In this document: one piece after another, positions 18,614 through 26,816 of the stretch | How positions within the stretch are numbered: position 1 is the first letter of the stretch | Layout: every line of letters starts with the position of its first letter | Origin: Streptomyces sp. NBC_00569 | GTDB lineage: Bacteria > Actinomycetota > Actinomycetes > Streptomycetales > Streptomycetaceae | DNA length: 64,000 nucleotides | Direction: 5' to 3' | Assembly (NCBI RefSeq): GCF_036345255.1 | Contig: NZ_CP107783.1 | Location: forward strand, 3,286,001 to 3,350,000 | The notes under the pieces: generated by a model | What the model was told of the DNA's origin: nothing | Databases searched by the model: none | Seen by the model: only the letters and a program-made list of their open reading frames with translations | Translations under genes and position numbers: made by a program

Positions 18614-18837
18614 CGCTGGTCCCCGATCGGCGCCACGAGCTGCCTCTGCAGCGCGAGTTCGGTCGTGGTCAGCGCGATGTCCGGGCGAAGCCGCTCGGGG
18701 TGGCCCCGGGGCGGCTCGTCCAGGTTCGGCGCGGGCCGGACCTGCGGTGGGTCCAGGACGGGCAGCCCCAGCCACATCCACCCCGCGGCGGTCAGCGAGT
18801 TGTAGATCTCGCGCAGGATCTTCGTGACGATGCTCAT
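18610..18837 (-). CDS. Small DUF6059-like protein
   Basis: Encodes 75 residues. The ATG at 18835-18837 overlaps the TGA of the acyltransferase gene, and its own TGA overlaps the GTG of korA. It therefore sits between two four-base overlaps, the signature of a tightly coupled operon. The sequence MSIVTKILREIYNSLTAAGW, then a tryptophan/leucine/proline stretch, resembles short proteins (DUF6059) seen in many Streptomyces secondary-metabolite clusters. It has an amphipathic N terminus and no signal peptide or catalytic motif. Function is unknown. Confidence 0.68.
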   Translation of the reverse strand: MSIVTKILREIYNSLTAAGWMWLGLPVLDPPQVRPAPNLDEPPRGHPERLRPDIALTTTELALQRQLVAPIGDQR

Positions 18838-20624
18838 GCGACCAGAGTCTTCGCGGGTGTGTGCGGCGTCGTGCTGCCGGCCGCCGCGGGTGCGTCCTCG
18901 TCGCTCCACGTCCACAGCCGGGCGATCGCGTTCAGATCCAGGTCATGGCCCTCGGTCCAGATGCGGGCGGCGGCGTTGAGCACGGACTGCCGGTCGGCCT
19001 CGGGAGTGCCCGCGCGGGCCGGGAGGAGCGGGGAGACCGCGCCGGCGCCGAGGCGGACCGAGCGGTGCCTGCGGGCGAATGCGGTGAGCGTCTGGCGGGG
19101 GCCCGCCTCGATGAGCAGGACGTCGTCGGCCGCAAGGAGCTCGTCCAGGGCGTTGCGGAAGTGGACGGTGTCGGTGATCTGGTCGGCCCAGAAGCGCGGA
19201 CTGCGCGCGGCCTCCGCGCTCATCAGGGTGCCGGTGTAGCCGGAGTAGAGGGGCAGTCTGGGCTCGCGCAGCGGGATCTCGCGGTAGTCGGTCTCGATCG
19301 CGTCGGAGGCCGGTGCCATCGCCGGGGAGTGGAAGGGGCTGGTGGCGGGGACCGTGACGACCGTGAGTCCGTCCGCGCGAAGGCGGTCGGCGACCTCGCC
19401 GAGGGGCTTGTCCGAACCGGCCAGCATCACCTGCTGGTTGGCGTTGACGGCCGCGATGCCCACCCCGTCCGTCAGGTAGGGGCGCAGCCGCTCCTCGCTC
19501 GCGGCGACGGCGAGCATGCCGCCGGCCGGGATCTTCACGGCCTCCCTGACCCGGGCCTGGACCATGGCGACGGCGTCGCGCAGGGAGACGACACCGGCGA
19601 AGGTCGCCGCCACGAGTTCGCCCGCGCTGTGGCCGAGGAAGGCCGTGGGGCGTACACCCCAGCTGAGGATCATGCGGCCCAGCGCGTAGTCGATAGCGAA
19701 CAGCAGTGGCTGGGCCCGGCGTACGTCGTCGATGCCGATGGCGGCACGCTTCGGGTCGAGCCAGTCGGCACGCACCCGGGAGCCTTCCTCGCCCATGTGG
19801 GACAGGGCCGCGTCGACGGCCGCGGTGAAGACGGGTTCGCGACGGTAGAGGCCGGCCGCCATTCCGGCGTGCTGCGAGCCCTGACCGGGAAACAGCAGGG
19901 CGACGGGGCGCGGGCGGGACACGTCGACGGCGCGGGCCTGGTGGACCGTGCGGGCGGCGAGGGCGGACACGGCGACGGCCGCACCGCGTACGGGGCCTGG
20001 AGGGGTCCCACAGGGCACCGCGGTCGGCAGGGCGGGGTACGCCTCCCGGTGGATGCCGCTGAGCATCGGCAGGAGTTCGCCGCGCACCCGGGCCTCGTCC
20101 TCCGCGTTCCGGCCCGACCAGAGGATCAGGCGGTGGCGGTCGGGGTCGGTGCCGCGCGGGTTCTGATGCAGGGGCCGCAGGGTCGGGGTGGCTTCCGGGG
20201 CGTGGGCCGTCGCCGTCATGTCGAGTACGCCCAGGACGGCGTCCCCGTCGGCCACCGCCTCCGCGGCGCGCTTCACGGCGTACACGGTGATGGTGTGGGC
20301 ATCGGGTTCGCCGAAGCCCGCGACGAGGGCGAGGTCGGCGGTGCCGAGGTGGAGTTCGTGGTGGGCGCGGCGCAGGGCGAGACCGGGGGTGGCCGTCGTC
20401 AGGACGGTGAACCCTTCGTGTTCGGCCCGCAGGGCGGGGTCGACGGCGGCGGAGCCGATGAGGACGACGGTCCGGGCCGGCAGGTCCTCGGGGGAACGGC
20501 CGAAGGCGCGCAGTACGGCCGAGACGGCGGCGGCCGAGGCCACGACCGGCGCCTGCTCCTGCGGAGCCGGGCCGGGGCTGACGATCAGCCGGCGGACCAC
20601 CGCAGTGTGGGACGTGAGTGACAT
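18834..20624 (-). CDS. Discrete acyltransferase with N-terminal ketosynthase-like region
   Basis: Encodes 596 residues. Residues about 1-215 resemble a shortened ketosynthase/CLF fold without catalytic residues (for example LALVAGFGEPDAHTITVYAV). From about residue 240 there is a malonyl-CoA:ACP transacylase-type domain with LFPGQGSQHAGM, the nucleophile in LGHSAGELVAA, an Arg in VQARVREA, and His in PATSPFHSPAM. All catalytic residues are present, in contrast to the second acyltransferase at 31860. Type II PKSs usually borrow FabD, so a dedicated acyltransferase suggests an unusual extender or starter. It ends in a four-base overlap with the DUF6059-like gene and follows the ACP after a 113-bp gap. 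Confidence 0.85.
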   Translation of the reverse strand: MSLTSHTAVVRRLIVSPGPAPQEQAPVVASAAAVSAVLRAFGRSPEDLPARTVVLIGSAAVDPALRAEHEGFTVLTTATPGLALRRAHHELHLGTADLALVAGFGEPDAHTITVYAVKRAAEAVADGDAVLGVLDMTATAHAPEATPTLRPLHQNPRGTDPDRHRLILWSGRNAEDEARVRGELLPMLSGIHREAYPALPTAVPCGTPPGPVRGAAVAVSALAARTVHQARAVDVSRPRPVALLFPGQGSQHAGMAAGLYRREPVFTAAVDAALSHMGEEGSRVRADWLDPKRAAIGIDDVRRAQPLLFAIDYALGRMILSWGVRPTAFLGHSAGELVAATFAGVVSLRDAVAMVQARVREAVKIPAGGMLAVAASEERLRPYLTDGVGIAAVNANQQVMLAGSDKPLGEVADRLRADGLTVVTVPATSPFHSPAMAPASDAIETDYREIPLREPRLPLYSGYTGTLMSAEAARSPRFWADQITDTVHFRNALDELLAADDVLLIEAGPRQTLTAFARRHRSVRLGAGAVSPLLPARAGTPEADRQSVLNAAARIWTEGHDLDLNAIARLWTWSDEDAPAAAGSTTPHTPAKTLVA

Positions 20625-20684
20625 GGTTCCCTCCTCGTGGACCGTGCTCCGGCCGCATGGATGTCAAGGAATCAGGGACGAGAA

Positions 20685-20725
20685 CGGCCGCCCTGCCCGC
20701 CGGGGGAACGTAGGCAGGGCGGCCG
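20685..20725 (-). terminator. Hairpin between the ACP and acyltransferase genes
   Basis: A 13-bp perfect stem (20685-20697 with 20713-20725) with a 15-nt loop lies just past the ACP stop. It probably stabilises or partly terminates the transcript, giving more KS-CLF-ACP message than downstream acyltransferase-korAB message. Confidence 0.7.
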
Positions 20726-20737
20726 CGAGGATTCCGG

Positions 20738-21007
20738 TCAGGCGGCGGGCGTCCGGCCGGAGTTGATGAGGGCGAGGAGCGCGCCCGGGGTCTCCGCGTC
20801 GACCACGGCGTCGTCGGGGATGCTGATGCCGTAGTCGCGCTGTATCTCGCCGATGACCTGGAGCAGGGCGAGGGAGTCGTAGCCGAGCTCGATGAACGGC
20901 GTGTCGATGACATCGCCGTCGAGGTCGACACCCTCCTCCTCGCCCGCGCTCTCGCGGAGCATGCGGGTCAGGTCGGCCAGGGTCACGGTGGCGGTGGAGG
21001 TGGTCAT
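20738..21007 (-). CDS. Type II polyketide acyl carrier protein
   Basis: Encodes 89 residues; GAGAGGAAGG precedes the ATG at 21007. The sequence is a typical aromatic-PKS ACP: LTRMLRESAGEEEGVDLDGD, then FIELGYDSLALLQ, where the serine of DSL takes the phosphopantetheine arm, then YGISIPDDAV. It lies directly after the chain-length factor, the usual KS-CLF-ACP order. The growing poly-beta-ketone is carried on this protein. A phosphopantetheinyl transferase is encoded at 30860. Confidence 0.95.
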   Translation of the reverse strand: MTTSTATVTLADLTRMLRESAGEEEGVDLDGDVIDTPFIELGYDSLALLQVIGEIQRDYGISIPDDAVVDAETPGALLALINSGRTPAA

Positions 21008-21070
21008 GGTTGGTGCCTTCCTCTCGGTTGGGCTCACTGATGCGGCGGGGTGTGGCGACTGGGAAACGGT

Positions 21071-22282
21071 TCAGGCGGCGCGGCGCACCACGAGTGCGGC
21101 GTTGAAGCCGCCGTGGCCGCGGGCGAGGACGAGCGCGGTGCGCAGATCGGCCTCGCGTGCTTCGGTGACCAGGTCGATGGTGTGCTCCGGGGCCGGAGCG
21201 GTGACATGGACGGTGGGCGGGACGACTTTGTCGCGCAGGGCGAGCAGGGCGGTCGCCGCGTCGAGGGCGGCGCCCCCGGCGAGCAGGCGGCCGGTCATCG
21301 TCTTGGGAGCCGTGACGGGGACACCGGCCGGCCCGAACAGTTCGGTCAGTGCCTGGGCTTCGGCCCGGTCCAGGTCCGGTACGCCGGCGGCGTCCGCGAA
21401 GACGACGTCGATGTCGCCGGCGGTGATCCCGGCGTCGGCGAGGGCGTTCTCGGCGGCCCTGCGCAGTCCGGGCGGGCGGCCGGTGCCGGGGGCCGGGTCG
21501 AGGGTCGCCGCGTACCCGGCGATCTCGCCGTAGACGTGCCCGGCGCCGCGCGCGGCGGCCGAGCCGGCCTCTTCGACGAGCAGGATGGCGCCGCCCTCTC
21601 CCGGGACGTATCCGCCGGCCTCGGCGGCGAACGGGAGGTAGGCCCGGGTGGGGTCGTCGACGGTGCTCATCAGGCCGGAGGCGATCTGCGGAACCCATCC
21701 CCAGGGGCAGATGGCCGCGTCGACGCCGCCCGCGATGACGGCGGGGAAGCCCTTGCGGATGTGCCGGCGGGCGTGCCCGATGGCGTCGATGCCGCCGGCC
21801 TGCTCGGTGAGCAGGACGCCGCTGGGGCCGCGCAGCTTGTGCCGGATGGAGATCTGTCCCGTGTTGACCGCGTAGAACCAGGCGAAGGACTGGTAGGCGC
21901 TGACGTACTCCTTGCCCTTGCTCCACAGGTTCTGGAGTTCGCGCTGGCCGAACTCGACGGCTCCGCCGGACGCGGCCGTGACCACGCCGATGCCGTACTC
22001 GGGGAGTTCGTCGGTGTCGATCCCCGCGTCCTTCAGCGCCCAGTCCGCCGCGGTCAGCGCGAGGCGCGTCATGTGGTCGGTCTGCGGCATCAGCCGGCTG
22101 GGGATGTGCTCCTCGGCGACGTACCCGGACACCTCGCCGGCGATGCGGGACGGGTACTGGGCGGCGTCGAAGCGGGTGACGGGTCCGAGGCCCGACTCGC
22201 CCGCCAGGGTGGCCTTCCAGAACTCCTCGGTGCCGAGGCCGTTGGGGGCGGTGATCCCCAGGCCGGTCACGACGGCGGTCAT
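21071..22282 (-). CDS. Type II polyketide chain-length factor (KS-beta)
   Basis: Encodes 403 residues. It has the ketosynthase fold, but the active-site cysteine is replaced by glutamine in [12 protein letters not shown], the hallmark of a chain-length factor. CLF pairs with KS-alpha and, with it, sets polyketide length. Its ATG overlaps the KS-alpha TGA (ATGA), so the two are made in equal amounts. The other family features ([26 protein letters not shown]) are normal. The chain length cannot be read reliably from the sequence by eye. Confidence 0.95.
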   Translation of the reverse strand: MTAVVTGLGITAPNGLGTEEFWKATLAGESGLGPVTRFDAAQYPSRIAGEVSGYVAEEHIPSRLMPQTDHMTRLALTAADWALKDAGIDTDELPEYGIGVVTAASGGAVEFGQRELQNLWSKGKEYVSAYQSFAWFYAVNTGQISIRHKLRGPSGVLLTEQAGGIDAIGHARRHIRKGFPAVIAGGVDAAICPWGWVPQIASGLMSTVDDPTRAYLPFAAEAGGYVPGEGGAILLVEEAGSAAARGAGHVYGEIAGYAATLDPAPGTGRPPGLRRAAENALADAGITAGDIDVVFADAAGVPDLDRAEAQALTELFGPAGVPVTAPKTMTGRLLAGGAALDAATALLALRDKVVPPTVHVTAPAPEHTIDLVTEAREADLRTALVLARGHGGFNAALVVRRAA

Positions 22283-23544
22283 ACGGTCCTCCTGTCCGGG
22301 CGGGCCAGCACCATGGCGCTCTGGAATCCGCCGAACCCGCTGCCCACGCTGAGCACCACGTCGGTCTGCTGCTCGCGGGCGACGAGCGGGATGTAGTCGA
22401 GGTCGAGCTCGGGGTCCGGCTCGTGGAGGTTCGCGGTGGGCGGCAGGACGCCGTGTTTCATCGCGAGGGCGCAGGCGGCGATCTCCAGGGAGCCGATGGC
22501 TCCGAGCGAGTGGCCGATCATCGATTTGATGGAGCTCACGGGGGTGCGGTACGCGTGCTCGCCGAGGCTGCGCTTGAAGGCGCCGGTCTCGTGGCGGTCG
22601 TTCATCTTGGTGCCGGAGCCGTGCGCGTTGATGTAGTCGACCGCGTCCGGGGCGAGCTGCGACTCGGCCAGCGCGGCGTCGATGGCCTCCGCCATTTCGA
22701 GGCCGTCCGGCTTGAGGCCGGTCATGTGGTACGCGTTGCAGCGGGAGGCGAACCCGGAGATCTCGGCGTAGATATGGGCACCGCGCCGCTTCGCGCTCTC
22801 CAGTTCCTCCAGGACCAGGATGGCGGCGCCCTCGCCGAGGACGAGGCCGCTGCGGGTCCGGTCGAAGGGCCGGCAGGCGCTCTCCGGGGTGTCGTTGCGG
22901 GGGGTGGTGGCGAGGATGGCGTCGAAACAGGCCGAGGTGATCGGCGAGATGGGCGCCTCGGTGGCACCGGCGATCATGACGTCGGCCGTGCCCTCGCGGA
23001 TGAGTTCCACGGCGTGGCCGAGGGAGTCGAGACCGGAGGTGCATCCGGTGGACACGACCGCGGCCGGCCCCTCCGCTCCGGCGGCCCTGCCGACCTCGGC
23101 GGCCAGCGAGCTGGGCACGAAGTGCCGGTACAGCTCGGGTACGGCGTACTCGTGGTCGACGTTCCACTTGCGGCCGCCGTCGCTGACGACGGCGTACTCG
23201 CGCTCCAGGCTGGTGGTGCAGCCGACCGCGCTGCCGACCGCCGTGCCGACGCGGCCGGGGTCGAGGGCGGAGATCTCCAGGCCGCTGTCGGCGAGGGCCT
23301 CACGGGTGGAGACGACCGCGAACTGCGCGGCCCGGTCGAGCCTGCGGGTCTCCTGCTGGGAGAGCCCGGCCGCGAAGGGGTCGAAGTCGACCTCGGCGGC
23401 GACCTGCGAGCGGAACGGTGAGGGATCGTAGAAGGAGATCCGGCGGGTGGCCGTGCGGCCCGCCGTGAGCAGCTCCCAGTACTCCTTGACACCGACCCCA
23501 CCCGGGGCCACGACGCCCAGGCCGGTGATGGCGACTCTGCGCAT
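22279..23544 (-). CDS. Type II polyketide ketosynthase alpha subunit
   Basis: Encodes 421 residues. The nucleophilic cysteine is in [11 protein letters not shown] near residue 167, and the two catalytic histidines are in [15 protein letters not shown] and [12 protein letters not shown]. This is the condensing subunit of the minimal PKS, working with the CLF and ACP that follow. It opens the operon KS-CLF-ACP-AT-DUF6059-korA-korB. The upstream 261 bp contain a hairpin after the carboxylase gene and presumably the KS promoter. The ATG at 23544 follows a modest ribosome binding site (CCAGGTAGACC). Confidence 0.97.
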   Translation of the reverse strand: MRRVAITGLGVVAPGGVGVKEYWELLTAGRTATRRISFYDPSPFRSQVAAEVDFDPFAAGLSQQETRRLDRAAQFAVVSTREALADSGLEISALDPGRVGTAVGSAVGCTTSLEREYAVVSDGGRKWNVDHEYAVPELYRHFVPSSLAAEVGRAAGAEGPAAVVSTGCTSGLDSLGHAVELIREGTADVMIAGATEAPISPITSACFDAILATTPRNDTPESACRPFDRTRSGLVLGEGAAILVLEELESAKRRGAHIYAEISGFASRCNAYHMTGLKPDGLEMAEAIDAALAESQLAPDAVDYINAHGSGTKMNDRHETGAFKRSLGEHAYRTPVSSIKSMIGHSLGAIGSLEIAACALAMKHGVLPPTANLHEPDPELDLDYIPLVAREQQTDVVLSVGSGFGGFQSAMVLARPDRRTV

Positions 23545-23655
23545 GGTCTACCTGGCCTTCGACGGGGCCTGGGGCGTCGCTGCGCACCAGCCGGTTGGCA
23601 CTCTGGGGGTCACTGTCGATCCCTTCATCCGTGCTGATCATGGGTCGGTGGCCGC

Positions 23656-23691
23656 GGCCGGAGGGGGTTCGGGGTGGGAACCCCCCCGGCC
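23656..23691 (-). terminator. Bulged hairpin downstream of the carboxylase beta gene
   Basis: A stem of 14 pairs with one bulged A (23656-23670 with 23678-23691) lies 115 bp past the carboxylase stop and upstream of the ketosynthase start. It likely ends the SARP-carboxylase transcript, leaving 23545-23655 for a separate ketosynthase promoter. I could not define promoter boxes there. Confidence 0.5.
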
Positions 23692-23805
23692 GGCCTGTCC
23701 CGGTCTGCGGCCCGCTCGTAGCGTGCTGCCCCGACCGGTGAAGCTATGGAACGTCCGTGCCCTAGAACCGGACTCGTGTGCGCGTGGACCTTCCGAACTG
23801 CCCTC

Positions 23806-25395
23806 CTATGTCGGGACATTCCCGTGCTTTCGCGACGGCACTTCGGCGCGTTTCGAGCGCAGCATCGCGAGTGAGCTAATGAGGATGCGACGGGTGTCTC
23901 CGGGATCGATGACGTCGTCCACCAGGCCGCGCTCCGCCGCGAAGTAGGGGTGCATGAGCTCGGTCCTGTACTCGTCGACGCGTCGGGCGCGTACCGCCGC
24001 GGGGTCGTCCGACGCGGCGATCTCGCGGCGGAAGATGACGTTGGCCGCGCCCTCCGCGCCCATCACGGCGATCTCGTTGGTGGGCCAGGCGAAGGCGAGA
24101 TCGGCCCCGATGGAGCGCGAGTCCATGACGATGTACGCGCCGCCGTACGCCTTGCGCAGGACGAGGGAGATCCGGGGCACGGTCGCGTTGCAGTACGCGT
24201 GCAGGAGCTTGGCACCGTGCCGGATGATGCCGTTGTGCTCCTGGTCGACGCCGGGCAGGAAGCCGGGGACGTCCACCAGGGTGACGAGCGGGATGTTGAA
24301 GGAGTCGCAGGTGGAGACGAACCGCGCGGCCTTCTCGCTCGCGTGGATGTCCAGCACTCCGGCGAGGGCCGCGGGCTGGTTGGCGACGATGCCGACCGTC
24401 CGGCCGTCGAGGCGGGCCAGGGTGCACACGACGTTGGGCGCCCACGCCTCGTGGACCTCGAAGGTCTCGCCGTCGTCGACGATCTCCTCGATCACCGCGC
24501 GGATGTCGTAGCTGCGGCCCGGGTCGGCCGGCACGAGATCGGTGAGGCGGTCGGTGCGCCGGTCGGCGGGGTCGTCGCAGGGCACCGCGGGCGGCAGCTC
24601 GCGGTTGTGGGACGGCAGGAGCGCGATGAGGAAGCGCACGTCCTCCAGGCAGTCCGCCTCGTCGTCGTAGGCGAAGTGGCAGACACCCGACGTCGTGGCG
24701 TGGACGTCGGCCCCGCCGAGACCGTTGTGGGTGATCTTCTCGCCGGTCACCGCCTGCACCACGTCGGGTCCGGTGATGAACATCTGCGCCGTTTCGCGGA
24801 CCATGAAGACGTAGTCGGTCAGGGCCGGCGAATAGGCCGCGCCTCCGGCGCAGGGGCCCAGCATCACGCTGATCTGCGGGATGACCCCCGAGGAGGCGAC
24901 ATTGCGGCGGAAGATGCCGCCGTAGCCCGCGAGCGCGGTGACGCCCTCCTGGATACGCGCGCCCGCACCGTCGTTGAGGCTGACGAGCGGTGCACCGGCG
25001 TCCGCCGCGAGGTCCATCACCTTGTGCACCTTCGCGGCGTGCGCCTCGCCGAGTGCTCCGGCGAAGACGCGGAAGTCGTGCGCGTAGGCGAAGACCGTCC
25101 GGCCGTGGACCAGGCCCCAGCCGATCACGACACCGTCGCCGTGCGGCTTGCGGTCCTCCAGGCCGAACCCGGTGGCGCGGTGCCTGCGCAGCGGCTCTAT
25201 CTCGGTGAACGTGCCCTCGTCAAAGAGGAGTTCGAGGCGCTCGTGCGCGGTGAGTTTGTTCTTCTCGTGCTGCCGCCGGGTGGCCGCGGGATCGGGCCCG
25301 CGACTCACCTCCTCCTTGAGCCGCCGCAGTTCCGCGGTGGCACGGCGGAGGTCGGGGACTGCCGGACTGACGGTGATGTCGTCGAGGATCGTCAT
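23806..25395 (-). CDS. Acyl-CoA carboxylase beta subunit (carboxyltransferase)
   Basis: Encodes 529 residues, normal length for actinobacterial AccB/PccB. It transfers carboxyl from biotin to acetyl- or propionyl-CoA, giving malonyl- or methylmalonyl-CoA. Both crotonase-fold halves are present: LVSLNDGAGARIQEGV with MLGPCAGGAAYSPALTD, and VDVPGFLPGVDQEHNGIIRHGAKLLHAY with RKAYGGAYIVM. The epsilon subunit appears to be encoded at 36757. No biotinylated alpha subunit is in the window, so a chromosomal one must be shared. It sits 55 bp downstream of the SARP gene in the same direction. Cluster-borne carboxylases are known to raise malonyl-CoA supply. Confidence 0.94.
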   Translation of the reverse strand: MTILDDITVSPAVPDLRRATAELRRLKEEVSRGPDPAATRRQHEKNKLTAHERLELLFDEGTFTEIEPLRRHRATGFGLEDRKPHGDGVVIGWGLVHGRTVFAYAHDFRVFAGALGEAHAAKVHKVMDLAADAGAPLVSLNDGAGARIQEGVTALAGYGGIFRRNVASSGVIPQISVMLGPCAGGAAYSPALTDYVFMVRETAQMFITGPDVVQAVTGEKITHNGLGGADVHATTSGVCHFAYDDEADCLEDVRFLIALLPSHNRELPPAVPCDDPADRRTDRLTDLVPADPGRSYDIRAVIEEIVDDGETFEVHEAWAPNVVCTLARLDGRTVGIVANQPAALAGVLDIHASEKAARFVSTCDSFNIPLVTLVDVPGFLPGVDQEHNGIIRHGAKLLHAYCNATVPRISLVLRKAYGGAYIVMDSRSIGADLAFAWPTNEIAVMGAEGAANVIFRREIAASDDPAAVRARRVDEYRTELMHPYFAAERGLVDDVIDPGDTRRILISSLAMLRSKRAEVPSRKHGNVPT

Positions 25396-25450
25396 CGGCC
25401 GAACGTAGGAACGCCGGCTAGAGATGTACTGGAGAGAACCCCGGGCCCGG

Positions 25451-26245
25451 TCAGCCGGTCACGGGCGCGTGGACGTCCAGGGCCGGATCGGCGGACAGCA
25501 CCGCCTGATGGAGCTGCTGCAACCGGGCCGAGGGCTCCAGTCCCAGCTCGTCGACGAGGGTCACCCGCAGCCGCTGGTAGGCCTCGAGCGCCCGCCAGGC
25601 GCTGCCCGACCGGTGCAGTGCGGTCATCAGCTGGGCGCAGAAGTTCTCGTGCATCGGGTGCCGGGCGACCAGGACACGCAGCTCCGGCACGATCTCCGTG
25701 TGCCGACCGAGCAGCAGATCGGCGTCGATCCGCCTCTCCAGAGCGGCCATCCGGTCCTCCTCCACGCGGAGCACCTCGAGCTCGAGCACGGTGCCGACGC
25801 GTACGTCGACGAGTGCGGAGCCCCGCCACATCTTCAGTGCCTGGCCCAGGAGTCGTGAGGCCGCGAGGTAGTCCCCCGCCTCGTGCGCGGCCCGGCCCGA
25901 CGCGGTGATGCGGGTGAACTCGTGCGCGTCGACCTGGCCCGGCTGCACCTGGAGAAGGTAGCCGCCGTGCTGCGTGACCAGCACGTCCTTGGCGTGGCGT
26001 GACGGGTCGCCGTCGAGCGCCGCGGCGATCTTGCGGCGCAGCTGGAGGATGTACGTCTGCAGAGTGGTGGCCGCGCTGCGCGGGATGTCCTCGCCCCAGA
26101 TCTCCTCCATCAGCGTCGCCACCGTCACGACCCGGTCGGACTGGAGGGCGAGCAGGGAAAGGATCTGGCGCGGTTTGGCGGCGGTCGGTACGACGGACAC
26201 TCCGTTCTCACGGGCCGTCAATGGTCCCAGGACATTGATCTCCAT
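25451..26245 (-). CDS. SARP-family transcriptional activator
   Basis: Encodes 264 residues; AGGGGAGGGC precedes the ATG. The N-terminal winged helix (MEINVLGPLTARENG through LQTYILQLRRKI) is the OmpR-like DNA-binding domain of Streptomyces antibiotic regulatory proteins. The C-terminal bacterial transcriptional activation domain spans about residues 95-250 (for example MHENFCAQLMTALHRSG and LVDELGLEPSARLQQLHQAVL). No ATPase domain follows, so it is the small ActII-ORF4-like type. SARPs bind direct TCGA-containing heptads at 11-bp spacing; candidates appear at 45643 and 49170. It is divergent from the RiPP-like gene and lies upstream of the carboxylase gene. Confidence 0.94.
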   Translation of the reverse strand: MEINVLGPLTARENGVSVVPTAAKPRQILSLLALQSDRVVTVATLMEEIWGEDIPRSAATTLQTYILQLRRKIAAALDGDPSRHAKDVLVTQHGGYLLQVQPGQVDAHEFTRITASGRAAHEAGDYLAASRLLGQALKMWRGSALVDVRVGTVLELEVLRVEEDRMAALERRIDADLLLGRHTEIVPELRVLVARHPMHENFCAQLMTALHRSGSAWRALEAYQRLRVTLVDELGLEPSARLQQLHQAVLSADPALDVHAPVTG

Positions 26246-26369
26246 GATGACGCCCTCCCCTTCGTGGGCTGGTGCGGCAGGTCCGTCGGCGGGCCTGCAC
26301 AGGTTGCGGAGTCTGGCGTCGAGCCTCGCACCAGAGGCATCCGAGTCCCAGTGAGGTGGTCACGAGGCC

Positions 26370-26415
26370 GGGCATGAAAATGTCATGCCCCCTTGGTGAC
26401 AGCGGCACTGTGCCG
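26370..26415. promoter_or_regulatory. Two dyads in the SARP / precursor divergent promoter
   Basis: GGGCATGA at 26370-26377 is repeated inverted as TCATGCCC at 26383-26390, a 21-bp operator-like palindrome with a 5-bp centre. A second dyad, CGGCACTGTGCCG, lies at 26403-26415. They sit between the leftward SARP and the rightward precursor gene, so a regulator binding there could control both. Which protein binds is unknown. Confidence 0.45.
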
Positions 26416-26495
26416 TTCGACGCGGCGGGCCGCAGAATCCTGGCATTCGGCAAGCGGACAACGCCTCGCAGGATCGACTCAGCAGGGGGATCATC

Positions 26496-26816
26496 ATGAA
26501 CACCGCCACGCACGCTCAGCTGACCTCGGATCACCAGTTCGCACTCCTGACCGCCCGGGCCGGCCTGGAGCCCGACCTGGCCCAGCGCTACACGAGCGAC
26601 CCGGTCGCCGTGCTCACCGAGTTCGGTCTCCCCGCCGTGGAGCCGGTGTACGGCGACGTCTTCGCGGACCTCTTCGGGGAGGTGTACAAGAGCGGGAGCG
26701 TGGACCGCGGCCTGGTCATCGATCACCTGGACCGGCCTGGAACCGTCATGCTCTACGGCTGCGCCACCGGCATGGCGCCCCTGCCCGGCGAAGAGGCCGG
26801 GACGGCGCGTGCATGA
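26496..26816 (+). CDS. Putative RiPP precursor-like protein partnered with the YcaO enzyme
   Basis: Encodes 106 residues; AGGGGGATCATC precedes the ATG. Its TGA overlaps the ATG of the YcaO gene. The first 80 residues are acidic and helical, with YTSDPVAVLTEFGLPAVEP resembling the nitrile-hydratase-like leader peptides of TOMM/NHLP natural products. The end is short and contains the only cysteine, in MLYGCATGMAPLPGEEAG. This is unlike classic thiazole precursors, which have many Cys, Ser and Thr. Reading it as a precursor rests on size, overlap with YcaO and leader resemblance. It could instead be an accessory or scaffold protein. I know of no characterised homologue. Confidence 0.6.
   Translation: MNTATHAQLTSDHQFALLTARAGLEPDLAQRYTSDPVAVLTEFGLPAVEPVYGDVFADLFGEVYKSGSVDRGLVIDHLDRPGTVMLYGCATGMAPLPGEEAGTARA

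Noticed and set aside
18614..18781. A longer N terminus for KorA
   Set aside because: The extension is Pro/Ala/Arg-rich antisense-like sequence covering the DUF6059-like gene. The GTG at 18613 gives the family start and a GTGA overlap.
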